Assembly (NCBI RefSeq): GCF_000264905.1
Contig: NW_006763148.1
Location: forward strand, 713,575 to 777,574
Direction: 5' to 3'
Origin: Stereum hirsutum FP-91666 SS1
Taxonomy: Eukaryota > Basidiomycota > Agaricomycetes > Russulales > Stereaceae
DNA: 64,000 nucleotides
Position numbers and translations under genes: made by a program. The notes beneath the pieces are model-generated. The model searched no databases and was not told where the DNA came from. It saw nothing but the letters and a program-made list of their open reading frames with translations. Numbering within the stretch: position 1 is the first letter of the stretch; every line of letters begins with the position of its first letter. Shown here one piece after another: positions 35,198 through 46,424 of this stretch.

Positions 35198-38100
35198 TCA
35201 CTCACTCTCAAAAATATGCGAATCCAAAAGCCTTCGTCTCCTCATCAGCTCGGCCTCCGTGATCGTCTGCCTCGAGTTCGGCACCGGCGTCCCCGTCTTT
35301 CCCCCCACACTGCCAGTCCCAGGTGTGGCACTCCTCCTCTTCACCGCTTCCGGTGACCTCGTCCTGTCCCGTCCTTTCCGCTCGCCCACTTCCGTGTAGT
35401 CAACGAGGGGCATCTTGCCAGAGGCTGGCGGGGAAATACTTTGTGGAGTAGTTGCGGCAGGCCTTGTTGCTGATGTCGCACCTTGGGACTCACGGCGAAG
35501 GGATATCGGAATTGCGGATCGACGGGGAGGAGTAGAACTGGTGAATGACTCTGCGACGGTACCTTCAGGGCTGTCTTCCCTTGAGTACGTTGTCTTGGTC
35601 TGCGACTGGGATTGGGAAGGTGAATGTTTGCCGGCCAGAAGATCCTCGGTCAACGGAGGCGACCCAAAGACGGGGATATCTCTCGCCACATCACGAGTAC
35701 TACTAGAGAACCTCGCCCGTCTCGTTCCATTACCCGTCCCTGAGACGTCGCTTGACTGTCTCCTGGTTTTTGGAATGAACGTGATGCCCTCGTCGTTCTC
35801 AGTCTCCGTCTCCGTCGCTGTCGTAGGGTACGCGTTGGGCTGGAGGTGTTCTGCGTGGATCGCAGCAGACTCGTGGGATACTTTATGGTCGTTCTCGCCT
35901 TCAAACTGCACCATACTACCTTGTTGGTGCTGATGTCTAATCCAGGGCCAAAACCTCCATAAGCCAATATGCTCATCCTGCCCAGTCGCCGCCACAGTGT
36001 GGACCGTCGAACTCGATTCCCCGCTCGAGTTCGCACCCGTACTGCTTTCCGCCCCAGTGGCTCCGTTAGCAGTAGCAGAAGCATCGGCCGACTGAGCCGC
36101 AGGGCCAAGAGTATTGAACGCGTCGTTGATCCAATCTGCAAGGTCGTTGATCGCGGCCCCCGCCTCCTTCATCAACGCCGGCATCTGCAAATAGCCATGG
36201 CTCCAATCCGAGAAGATTTGCATCTGGACCCAATCTTCTTCGCTCTCGCCATTCAACCTCTCCAGCTCCTCCTGCCACTCTACTTGTGCACTTTGCAATG
36301 GCACGGAAGTCTTGTTGAGGAGATCCACGAGTTCATGTTTGCGTTGTCTCTTGGCCTCTCGTACCCGACCGGCGAAAATGATGGTATCGTCGACGAAGGG
36401 ATCTTTCTCGCCGCATTGCATGAGGAGAGGGGGGAACTTGGCGAGGAGTTGAGAGGGAGTGAGGATAGGTGAGATGTGATAATCGGTAGCGAAGTCGGGG
36501 TTGAGGTGTGGGCCGATGTAAAGGATCGCCATGGCGCGCATCTACAACGACGTTATTATCGTCAAGGTTGGGCTCAATAGAATTATGGACAAGAGAGGTA
36601 AGACGTACCATCGACGGCGAGATGATCCTATCTTGGAAATACCCGGTCCGACTGGTCATCGTCAATCTCGTCCCAATTGGCGCCACACCTTCCCTTCGCC
36701 TCTGATCATGCACCTCACTATCCGCCTGAGCTACCTCGTTCTCCAGCGTAGCCTGTTCCTTCTCATACAGCACTGATAACCTCGACGCCACAGGCGAAGC
36801 AGCCTCCGAGCTAATACCGCTGTCGGGATTCACCACAAGGGGTGATCCCGAAGCGTTTCGTGAGGGAGGATAATGCCACTTGACCCGAGCTTGAATGGGT
36901 CGATCCTCTTCTCGCAGATGACTGAACCGGTCCACATCGTCATTCTCGGCATCCGCATCCGCATCATGATCCTGCCCATTTCCATCCAATTGCTTCCCCG
37001 CCACACTCTTCGACTTTCCCGCCCCCGATTGAGCCTGCGAACTTGAATTATGCTTGGACGAATGTAATGCTGAAGTTGGCTTTCTTGATCTCGAAGAACG
37101 AGTATCGATGGTCGTCATTGGCGACCGAGACGCGGACCCGAACTTCAGCGAGTCTGCCCAACTTTTCTTCCTCCTCATCGACGGTCTCGGTCTCGCCCGA
37201 TCGTCACCAACGACCGCCAATGGGCTGATATGCGCCAGATGATCCTTTGCGCCCCTGAGCTGGCTAGCCCAACTGTCATACACATTCTCATCCTCGTCTT
37301 CGTCCGACTGATAGAAGAAGCTGGAACTTCGACGACTTGGAACGTGGGAGCGGGAAGGGGTGCGATGGGACTGTGGACGAGGACGCTGTTCGTCGGCCTC
37401 TGTTTCGATGCGGAGAACGCGCAGGTTGGCGGGTGTCATCCAAGAGGTGAAATTGAAATCGAGGGCGGCGTAGTTGAGGACTATGGCGATAGGAAGTGGG
37501 AGGGGAGAAGGAGGCAGGGAAGAGGGTTTAGGGTAGCTGGATGCTGGATCAGCGACGGTGTGCGCGTGTTCTAGCACTTTGATCATAGCGCCGATGGTTA
37601 TTGCGGCACCACTGCAAATAAAAGATGATTTTCAGTGCCACATCGGATGAGAAGAATGTGGCACAGTAAACCTACGCAGAGTCGCCGGAGACGATCACAT
37701 TGAGGTTCTTCCCCGACATGCCGATGACCTTCCCTTTCGATTCGACCAAAACACGATATGTATCGAATACCTCGTCAATCGCGAATGGATACGGGTCTGT
37801 AACACTGTTAGCCTCCTGTGGCACAACGCATAAATGGGAAACTGCTGACATTCAGGTGCCTTCCCGTAGTCTACAGAAGCGACAGGACGACCTGTACGCA
37901 TCGCCCACATCCTAAGACGCTCTTCGTGATGCTCAGGCGTCATCGCAACAAATCCGCCGCCGGGAAAGTCTAGGATCAGATCCTCCTGCATTGACAACGC
38001 CTCGGAGACCGCCTTGGAGCTTTTCGATGACGAGTTCGTATGGGCTTCATGGGAAGCAAAGAAGAGATGCACCGTGATCGGGCGGGTGTACGGGGAACCC

Positions 38101-39055
38101 TGAGGGCGTGTAAGCAAGATCTTGCGGTGGAGCGACACGGAAGCACGAGGCGTGAACAAACGAATCTATTGAAGTTTACCGACAGGGCAGGAAATCAACA
38201 TCACGTCAGTCAGCTTGACAGTCAAATAAGCTGATGAGATTATACTGGAAAATATTCACGTATGGGTTGGTCGTCTTCTCCCATGTTACACGGAGCATTT
38301 CTACTGTGGGTACGGCTCGAAACCGACGAAGCTGTATGAAATATTGCGTGAGTTGCACTACTTCATGACGCGTGGGGATGCATGCGAGTGAGTATACCTT
38401 CTCGTCGGCTTCATTTGCGTAGATGATGTAGTATGCAGAAAAAAGTACGGAGCAGATGTCGCGCATCCATTTTGGACGTACGGCCATGGCTGTCGCAAAG
38501 CCAGCGTCTAAGCCTGTAGTGATCCATGTTGCTCTATAGTATGACGGAGAGTACTTTATAACAGTTAGGGTTTGATTTCCGGTTCCATCATCAAAGGCAA
38601 CTTACTAGTCGTGCCAGAGGTTCCGGGGCTTAAAAGGTAACAAGGTTATACGGCGTATCAAAAGAGGGAGAATACTATTCGAGAACAGAACACTTACCAC
38701 CAAGATTCAGGATCTTGTCCAAATTTCTCAAAGCGTACACCGCTGTGAGTGTGCTAGCAATGATTTGCCATGGTGTAAAGCGTTCTGCGGGCAAGATTTC
38801 GAGATCAGTACGTGGTGTTTAAAGTCACGATGTATATAGTGACGCACCAAGTGCCCTATTGACCTTTCTGGCATAGAAAAGCCGAGGTCCTCTAGAATCT
38901 CCAATTACAATCCTCCAAAGCCAGAATAGGATAACCAAGAAGACCTGTGGCAGAACACAATGAGACTACGAGCGGTCTGCGGGGAATAATGCATAAAACA
39001 TTACTTGGTTGCGCTTCCAGGATGGACTAGGTCGTCCTACTAGATGGTCTATCAT
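35198..39055 (-). CDS. Hormone-sensitive-lipase-type alpha/beta hydrolase, about 1089 aa
   Basis: Ten exons join in phase: 39055-39005, 38944-38848, 38784-38698, 38628-38606, 38553-38398, 38331-38260, 38165-37850, 37796-37676, 37611-36609 and 36541-35198. A hydrophobic segment near the start (VFLVILFWLW) may anchor it to a membrane. The oxyanion-hole motif appears as FPGGGF near residue 230, where many relatives have HGGGF. The nucleophile is in GDSAG (Ser about 307). The likely acid is in GEKDPFVDD (about 689) and the histidine in SDWSHGYLQ (about 757). About 300 residues rich in S, R and D separate the nucleophile from the acid, and a 300-residue disordered tail follows the histidine. Relatives cleave acyl esters such as sterol or glycerol esters; the substrate is not shown by the sequence. 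Confidence 0.85.
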
Positions 39056-41036
39056 GGTGATACACAAACAAGTTGTAACGGGTGCTGGTTGTGAGGCTCA
39101 AGGGGGATTTGTGTGATACGAGCATGGCAGATGGCCACAGCACTGCTAAGAAAGCAGCGGACCTGCATGTGATTCTTCCGACACACCTTTTGAGAACGCC
39201 TCGATTTGGATAGCGGCGTCATGGCCACGCGAGATTACGTACATATGTGGCGGACGGCGGAAGCAAATCACGTTCGTTGGCTTTCCAACAAGTGGGATGC
39301 TTACTCCATCAGCGAAACCGCAAACAAGTTACGTGTGCTCATGCGAGACCGAAATCGCTCATGGTCAATTACAATCGCCGTAATAGGCGTCCTCGACCGT
39401 GAAAGCCGTCAGAGCCCGAGATCTCTCGTAAGTGTTCATGACAAAGCCTCCCAGCTCATAATTCTGGGCAAAAACCATACTTTGGAGGACTTCATACAAG
39501 AGTTTTGCCGTTTCGGTCAGTGTGGATTCATTCGAGGCTTGCTTTTCACGCAGCAAATGAGGGCGGAAAAAGTTATTTTCATTGCATGGCATAAGTAGCT
39601 GTTTCTATACATCCATGGCACAACCATGGCCTAATGCAAACCGACCCAATCCACTGCAAATCGACCCAGTCCAACGTTCCAAACCGCAAGTTCTCGGTAC
39701 AAGAGTGAAACTTCCATATATGCTAGGCAGGGCATTTAACACAAAGAGTACACATACGTAGAGGAAAGCTGTAACGACGCATATATCGACAAAGAGGATA
39801 AATTGAATCTACGAAAGGTGAGTTGCTAGAATAGAAACGAAAAAGGCACGGCACTCACCGGCGCAGAGCGGCGTGCAGATATGAAGGATCTACGTACGCA
39901 CTACATTAGATACGCGACAAGACAAGATGATAGGGGAGGGCGTACCAGCGTAAAATACATATATGCTTTCTTGAGTCTCTCAGACGGCATCTAGCTCAAT
40001 TTCAGGACACGGATATCGAGAGACGAGATTGACGTACGGTAGCGGGCTGACAAGGCTAAGTTACGAGAAGCACGGCAAGGCGAGGAGAGCAGACTGTCAA
40101 TAAAACCGGGAGGATATGCATTGGGCAGGAGGCGACAGAGGGAGGAGTCGGAAGAGGGAGGAGTCGGAAGAGGGAAGAGGCGGCAGAGGGGGGAGGTGGA
40201 CGGAGATGGAGACCGGAGGAGAATGAGGGAGGGAGGAAGAAGGGATAGGGGCTGGGAGGGAGTGACGAGTGGCTATATGAAGGATAATTCAAGCGCCGAC
40301 GCAACCGCGACGCACGGACCATGCCCCTGACGTCATTGTATTTGGGCTGAGGCTTTGGGCTTAACGAAAACCACAAAGTCGAGTTGAGGTCGAGGAGAGA
40401 GGTCGAGAGGAAGAGGAGGAAGAGTGTGATCCTACACAACTGCTCATGATCGGTTCCGAAAACGGCGGAGTCTGAGAAGCGCCGGTGAGCGGATGCAAAT
40501 CCGGAATCACGCGTCAGATTTCTGCGGTTTTGCTGATGTCCGAACTCTCGCCTTCGCAGACATTGTGTATGATGAATGAGTAGACCATTGCGACCCAAAG
40601 ACCACGAATATCTGTATCATGTCTTCCAGCTTCCGTAGATATTTCCTTGTGAGTTGATTTTGCAATGATTTTGAGCTGCGTTGGATTCTCTGAGACCACG
40701 CAGCTGGTAAACGTCTTCTCTCCATTTGGTGAATACCTAGAGTGAGAATTACCATGGTTTTGGGTCAGAGCTACGCCCTGCCTTAGCGCAAACAATTTAA
40801 ATATTATGGCCGGTGACTCCCTGAGCTGGCCGCTCCCGCCTTGCTTTCGATCAAGAAAACTAGCCAATTAGTCGGAACCCTGTATTGAATAGATTAGATA
40901 GGCTAACAAGAGCGTGATATCAATGTTTATCTAAGCGATATATCAAACAGATAACCTTCTCTGCCTGACTCGGATCAGCATCGCAGGACCACCGAGACAT
41001 AAACGAACCAGACTATAACCAACGAGTCTGCTACAC
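39056..41036. other. Gap with two weak minus-strand coding-like blocks
   Basis: Blocks at about 39365-39592 and 40514-40750 on the minus strand read like protein (for instance ETAKLLYEVLQSMVFAQNYE and NPTQLKIIAKSTHKEIS) but have no start, splice signals or family I recognise. They may be gene debris. A 20-bp unit TGCAAA(C/T)CGACCCA(A/G)TCCA is repeated twice near 39636-39675. The purine tract is listed separately. Confidence 0.3.
40125..40263. repeat. Polypurine tract
   Basis: About 140 bp almost entirely of G and A on the plus strand (GGAGGAGTCGGAAGAGGG repeated nearly exactly, then GAGGGAGGGAGG). The sequence is compatible with triplex or G-rich structure; no gene is at its edge. Confidence 0.8.
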
Positions 41037-43588
41037 ATGATGGAATACTCAAGAGTGCCTCTCGATCAATTCTCCGAGATGTTTGCTGCTGCGACTGGTG
41101 CGATCATATCTCAGGCAACATCACACGAGTCATCTCCCTGACTGATGTATTTCGTGTGCGTTCATGCCCAGAGCTCTCTAGCGTCGCCATCGGAGGAAAG
41201 ATCTGTTCAGTCTCCGATGATTTCTTCGCAGAAGCCTATCACTTGCTGCTCGTGGAGGTGCGATAATTTAACTCGTTCGCATACAATCCGATCTCATGGC
41301 CTATTTATAGCCTGCTCCCAGTTTGAAGGGCCAATTTGGACCAAAGGGTGCGCTGTTCAGTGGATGGGAGTCGAGAAGGCATAACCCGGAATATGACTGG
41401 TGCGTAACATTCACTATTGCAATCCATGCCCGAGGTTGACAGCGATAACTTACAGGGTCATTATCAAGCTGGGAACTACTGGAACCGTCCATGGATTCGA
41501 CGTCGATACTGCCCACTTCAACGGTAAGCTTTCAAGTTACTTTCACCTTTTTCATCCTCGCCTACATGTGTTTGATGGCTGATGCGGGGGTTATGGACAG
41601 GGAATGAGGCTCCTCAAGTCTCCATAGATGCAATGTTCTTGTCGGACGATGCCAGTCCTCCCGATGCAAAAGACAGTGGGGTACGTGATCCTCACTGTGT
41701 GTGGTTGTAATCATTGCTGACTTGCCCCGTGGTATATGGCATTCTCTCTCGCAGTGGCACGAAATTCTGCCTAAAGTTGACCTGGGACCCAGCTCGAGGC
41801 ATCTCTTCAAGGTACCGGAAACGAAAGGTATCAATTATGTCAAGCTCAATATGTATCCAGACGGCGGTATCGTAAGTCCACAATTTCACCAACCTCATCT
41901 GTGTCCCCGTCCTCGCTTCACCGACTGCATCGGGTTTTCAAGTTGCTCATCCTCATGTCTGCATCTGTTCATAGGCTCGTTTCCGCGTTTACGGCCATGT
42001 CGTTCCCATTCACCCTGCATCTCCCGACGAACTATTCGATGCAGCACACGTATTTGCGGGCGGTCGCGTTACTTACACCTCAGATCAACACTTTGGTGTT
42101 GGATCAAATTTGATCTTGCCTGGACGAGGTCAGTACGCCCACAAAGAGAGCAAGGAATCATTTGACCAATGACTGGTTATTTTACCACTATCGTTTCTCT
42201 ATATCTAGGGAAGGATATGGGCGATGGCTGGGAAACGAAGCGGAGCAGGCAACCGGGCCACAAGGACTGGACTGTCATTAGACTGTGAGTTCCATCACTG
42301 GATCATACTCGTCCTGCGTTTCTGTCCGATAATGGCTCATTCACATTCATATCCTGGAAGTGGCACCCCTACGTCGCTCTCCCACGTCGTGATCGACACC
42401 GCCCATTTCAAAGGCAACTTCCCCCAGTCCTGCGAACTACACGCCACCTCATCCACCTCCGAGATACCGCCACACTCACCTTCTCATGTACCGCCTCCAT
42501 CCAGCAATCCGTCCTCTGAAGTGTCCGCGAAGACATCCGAGGAAGATGAGTGGTCACTCGTACTGCCCCGCACATTACTCGGGCCACATAGGGAGCATTC
42601 ACTTGTATTGGAGAACGTGGAGGTGAAGAAGTTTACCCATGTCAGGTTGACAATATTTCCGGATGGAGGCGTGAAGCGTGTTAGGGTCATAGGCACGCTT
42701 GGCGCCAGTGTTAACACTTCACCTCAGTCCAGTGAAGCCACCCAAGCCACCGCCGATCCGTCGACCTCTACGCCGGCTGCTTCACTACACTCGACCAACA
42801 ACATCGGCACGAGGCGACCAATCCCTGCTCTCCCTCTTACCCCCGAAGCTTTTGCTCCTTTCGGCCAAGTCATTCAATCCTACCCTGATCCCCATTCCAT
42901 ACCCTCCCCTCGAACTACAAAGATAACGCCCGCCAACTTCGGCACCGCTACTAAGTATCACAAACTATCTTTACTCCAGTCATCTTACCCGTCCGGTACG
43001 GACCCGGAAGCAACCTCCGGCATCTCGGTGTACACATGCATGCCTGTCGTTCCCGTGCGAGGTGGAGACAATGTTGGGTTGAGTGGGATGGAGGTAGAGG
43101 TGACGGCGCTGGAGAGACATCCGTATACGAATCAGGCATTCATCCCGATGGGCGGTTTGGGTGATGGAGAGGAAGGGGGTAAGAAGTACTTGGTCGTGGT
43201 GACGAAGAATGGAGAGGATGGCGCGCCGGACTTGAAGACTATGAGGGCGTTTGTGGCCCATGGAGGACAGGGGATCGTGTATAAGACCGCCGTGTGGCGT
43301 AAGTCCTTCTACTTCTTGTTATGTCCGTCCGCTTTCCTGAATGCAGCGATACCGACTGAGTTCCGGGTGTGTTCTCCTGTTAGATCAACCTATGACCGTA
43401 TTGGATGGCGTGAGTACCTCGTCTTGTTTTGAGGCCTTTCGTTGCTCATCCCATGTTACTTTGACGCGTTGCAGACAATGGACCTCGCATGTGTTGAGAC
43501 CCAGATGGGGAACGGAGACAAGACCGATTGCGAGATCGTCCAGTTGGATGCAAAGAAAGGCGAGATAGTCACCGTTAGGATACTTTGA
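41037..43588 (+). CDS. Allantoicase-ureidoglycolate lyase fusion, 602 aa
   Basis: Bifunctional purine-degradation enzyme: allantoicase hydrolyses allantoate to ureidoglycolate and urea, and ureidoglycolate lyase splits ureidoglycolate to glyoxylate and urea. Eleven exons join in phase: 41037-41097, 41172-41257, 41311-41399, 41456-41523, 41601-41680, 41755-41871, 41975-42128, 42209-42284, 42361-43298, 43384-43409 and 43475-43588. The allantoicase half shows [32 protein letters not shown] and YPDGGIARFRVYG, then its second repeat with [18 protein letters not shown] and [13 protein letters not shown]. After a short S/T linker, the lyase half starts at [15 protein letters not shown] and includes [29 protein letters not shown] and [11 protein letters not shown]. 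In yeast the two are separate genes, DAL2 and DAL3. The start is the first of two adjacent ATGs. Confidence 0.93.
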
Positions 43589-43753
43589 AAGGACGTTCTT
43601 CATGGCGGAACTGAATAAGGATAATGTATGTTTTGGCTGTGCGAGCCGTATATGTGATTTAGTTGGGTGACTGTGTATGCTTTTCCAAACGATGCTGACA
43701 CGGAGGTGGAGAAGAAAACACTTGTTTGGTTCTCCTCGTTCAAGTCGCCCTTC

Positions 43754-43838
43754 GGGATTTGCCGGAGTACCACGTGGCCGCGGTTGGGTTGGTCGCTGCA
43801 GCTTGAACTTCGCCACAGCCGCCTTGTCCATCGACAGG
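43754..43838 (+). promoter_or_regulatory. Conserved promoter block of paralog D
   Basis: GGGATTTGCCGGAGTACC, CACGTG (43771-43776) and a CGGTTGGG stretch match the block upstream of paralog A at the same distance, about 60 bp from the start codon. The allantoicase fusion gene ends only 250 bp upstream of the start. Confidence 0.5.
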
Positions 43839-45748
43839 ATGTTGCACGCTCGTAAACGCACTCTCTCGCTCGACTCCTTGGACTCTGAGCAATGCATGGC
43901 GAAATGTGTACGCCGTCAATGGTCGCCGCAATTCTCACCGTCCCCGGTTCCGATGAAGGTCGGCTCTCTCGACACATCTATACTTTCGGCTCCTTCCACG
44001 GCTACATCGAATTCCGCATCGTCTCCTCATGGGCCTTCACCTCTGCAATGTTCAAATCAGCCAGAGCCATCACTCTCGGCATCGCCATCTTCGTCATCAT
44101 GCTCTATATCGCAATCGTCTCCATCCTCGTCATCATCTAGCATAACGCCTCCCTCATCGTCCAAGTCCAATGCCGTCTCTGCTTTGCCACCGCCTATTGA
44201 ACCACAGACCCTTCGTTTTTTGGAAGATGCTGGACCAGATGATTTACCTTATGACAAGGATGCCCGTCTCACAGCGCGTTACCAGGATGATTTCAGGCGG
44301 ATCTGGTCTGGAAGCATGCTCATTTTTCAAACCACGACCGGTATCTACGATCTCCTTGTCCGCCTTGGTCTCTGGACAGGAACCAGGGCAGAGAAGACTC
44401 AGCTAGGGCGTGATTTTCCAGACATGAAACACGTGTTTCGCAGAACCATTACTACTGGTAACCTGCGCGAAATCTCTACGCACCGTGAGTGATTCTACAA
44501 CAGGAAGTCTGCTCATCACCTAATACCAATCGTAGCTGCCTTTTTCAACCCAATACACTCCATCGTTGACGATATTATGCAGTGTTGTGATGGCATTTTC
44601 CGAGAGATTCGGGATGGCGCCCTTCCATCCACTGCGATTGCTCGGCTGGTGGCAATTAATCCACAAGTCATTGATATTCTTAAGGACCTCAATAGTCCGA
44701 CTCAAAGAAGCAGCATGAAGCTTGTGGACGAGCTCTTTTCTAAGCAACGGTTAGTCGGCCCCTTTTCCATGATTCAAACGGCGAATAGACCTTATATGTT
44801 AGTGAAAAACTCGACCTCTTTTTGTACTGACCTTGTATTGGTCTTGAACCAAGTGGAGCTTTTTTTGGATTGACTATCCCGTCGCCGTTCCAAGTTACTT
44901 CGGCGTAATGGCGGGCGTGGAGCGCGCTTGGCCAATCACGAAGAAAGAAATTTCTTGCGCCACCGGGCATTTAGTACTGGAAATCACCATGTTTTGAGCT
45001 GAGTTTGTACTGATCTGGATTGAAAACTTTCCAGAAAACTCGTAACATATAAGGTCTAATATTTACTTTTAATTCCAGACCATACATCACGGCGTCGTCA
45101 GCTAGAAAGACTTGCCTCTTATATCAGGGTCTTTCCCAGTACTGGGGTCTTTACTTCTCTTTCTCTGCGACCATCCACGACGATGAGGGCAGTCTTCCGC
45201 CACTATCTTCCGATCTCGCGTTTGCCATTAAGCTGCTCAACAGCTATGCTCAATCGGCTACAAAGTCAGCCGCCAAGTCGCCCTCCGAGGTCGCCAGAGT
45301 CTTCTACGCTCTCTACCTCGCCCGTATCCTCGTCCTTCGTCACTTCTTAGACAACCTCCCATCTAACCTTTCCGAAAGCCAAGCTCACAAAGAATGGCTC
45401 TACTTCCAACTTGCGCCGCCACGCGCGCCGTCGGGTATCGATATCTTCACGGCCGTCCTCGAAGCTATCAGTGGCGGAGAGCTCAAAGATCTCCGGCGCT
45501 GTGCGGATTGTACATTGACGGGTTTAGGTTGGAGGAACCATAAATGGTTCTCGAAGTCCTTCGACACTATATACCGGAAAGAAGGAGCATATGTTGAAGT
45601 TCGAGAGGATGGGATCCCCCCGCTGTATATCGTCATCGATGAGATCGAGACGTCTGTCTGTCGGAGTCTGAAGCCTCGGGCTGCTCGCCGTGCCGCACGC
45701 AGGCGCGCACATGTCTACTCTTTGCTCTGCCAGCCCCATTCATCATGA
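43839..45748 (+). CDS. Paralog D: NTPase-derived nuclear-type protein (509 aa)
   Basis: Exons are 43839-44484, 44536-44749 and 45079-45748. Intron 1 is 51 nt; intron 2 is 329 nt because a MITE sits in it. The N-terminus MLHARKRTLSLDSLDS with AKCVRRQW repeats the family signature. It is the most divergent of the four: the middle exon shares little wording with A-C, while the third exon keeps SQYWGLYFSFSAT, REWLYFQLAPP-like KEWLYFQLAPP and GLGWRNHKWFS. The P-loop position reads SSARKT and Walker B reads LYIVIDEIE. It ends SLLCQPHSS after the arginine-rich tail. Function unknown. Confidence 0.7.
44788..45056. mobile_element. 269-bp MITE inside intron 2 of paralog D
   Basis: Terminal inverted repeats read GACCTTATATGTTA at both ends, flanked by TA at 44786-44787 and 45057-45058. 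Without the element and one TA the intron would be 58 nt, close to the 53 nt of the same intron in paralogs A-C. The TA duplication fits a Tc1/mariner-type origin. Confidence 0.85.
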
Positions 45749-46424
45749 CCATAGCGGGCTATTGCCACCAGTATGTCTCGTCTTGATCATTTTGTACTAT
45801 ACTCTGTTGTCTGACATCCTGTTCGCCAGATGATCGGGACTGGTTGACGTGTGGACCAATATATACAGCTGTTGTAGATTTCCCTTTTCTTCGTTACCAC
45901 TTATTTATCATCTATCCTTGCTTCTCTGATCTCTTTTTGTGCTCCTTTGTATCAGCTCTACAAGTCACATCCCCATCGGGCTCGCGGACGCGGCTCAGTA
46001 TCCTCATTATCGACCTGCATTTCATGTTTTTGTTCATCTTCTGGGCACCAATGTACATTATCGCAGTATCAAACTCTTCCTCCTCCGTCTCCCTCTATCG
46101 TATCACTCTCTATTTGAAGCTGTGCTTTGCTTCTCGTCATTGCAATCGTTGTTTCCCGTCTCATCGTTCTTTGAAATGCCTCTCACAGTTCACAGAGGAT
46201 CCGCATTGTCCCGATCGGGGTGCGGTTTTGGGCTCAGTACGTGGACAATGGTAGGGATGATGGTTCGCGACACTTCTTCGAATGTGGCGGTGTTGCCTTG
46301 GTCAGACATGATGGGCGGCAGTGAGGGGGGAGACAGCCGTTCGGTGTCGCTGGGAAGCCTTTGTTTCCCGAATTGGGATACTTACTTCGTGTCCAGGACG
46401 ACTTTGCTCGCCACGACGCGGTAT
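45749..46424. other. 3' flank of paralog D, no gene seen
   Basis: A 59-nt GT-AG intron at 45771-45829, 22 nt after the stop codon, matches the post-stop intron of paralog A in length and in its GTATGTCT start and TTCGCCAG end. The remainder is pyrimidine-rich and probably 3' untranslated sequence. Confidence 0.45.

Noticed and set aside
35969..36472. Plus-strand frame antisense to the hydrolase gene
   Set aside because: The minus strand carries the catalytic acid and histidine motifs in this interval.
38698..38784. Possible frameshift in exon 3 of the hydrolase gene
   Set aside because: Rechecking the bases gave a continuous frame (RFTPWQIIASTLTAVY).
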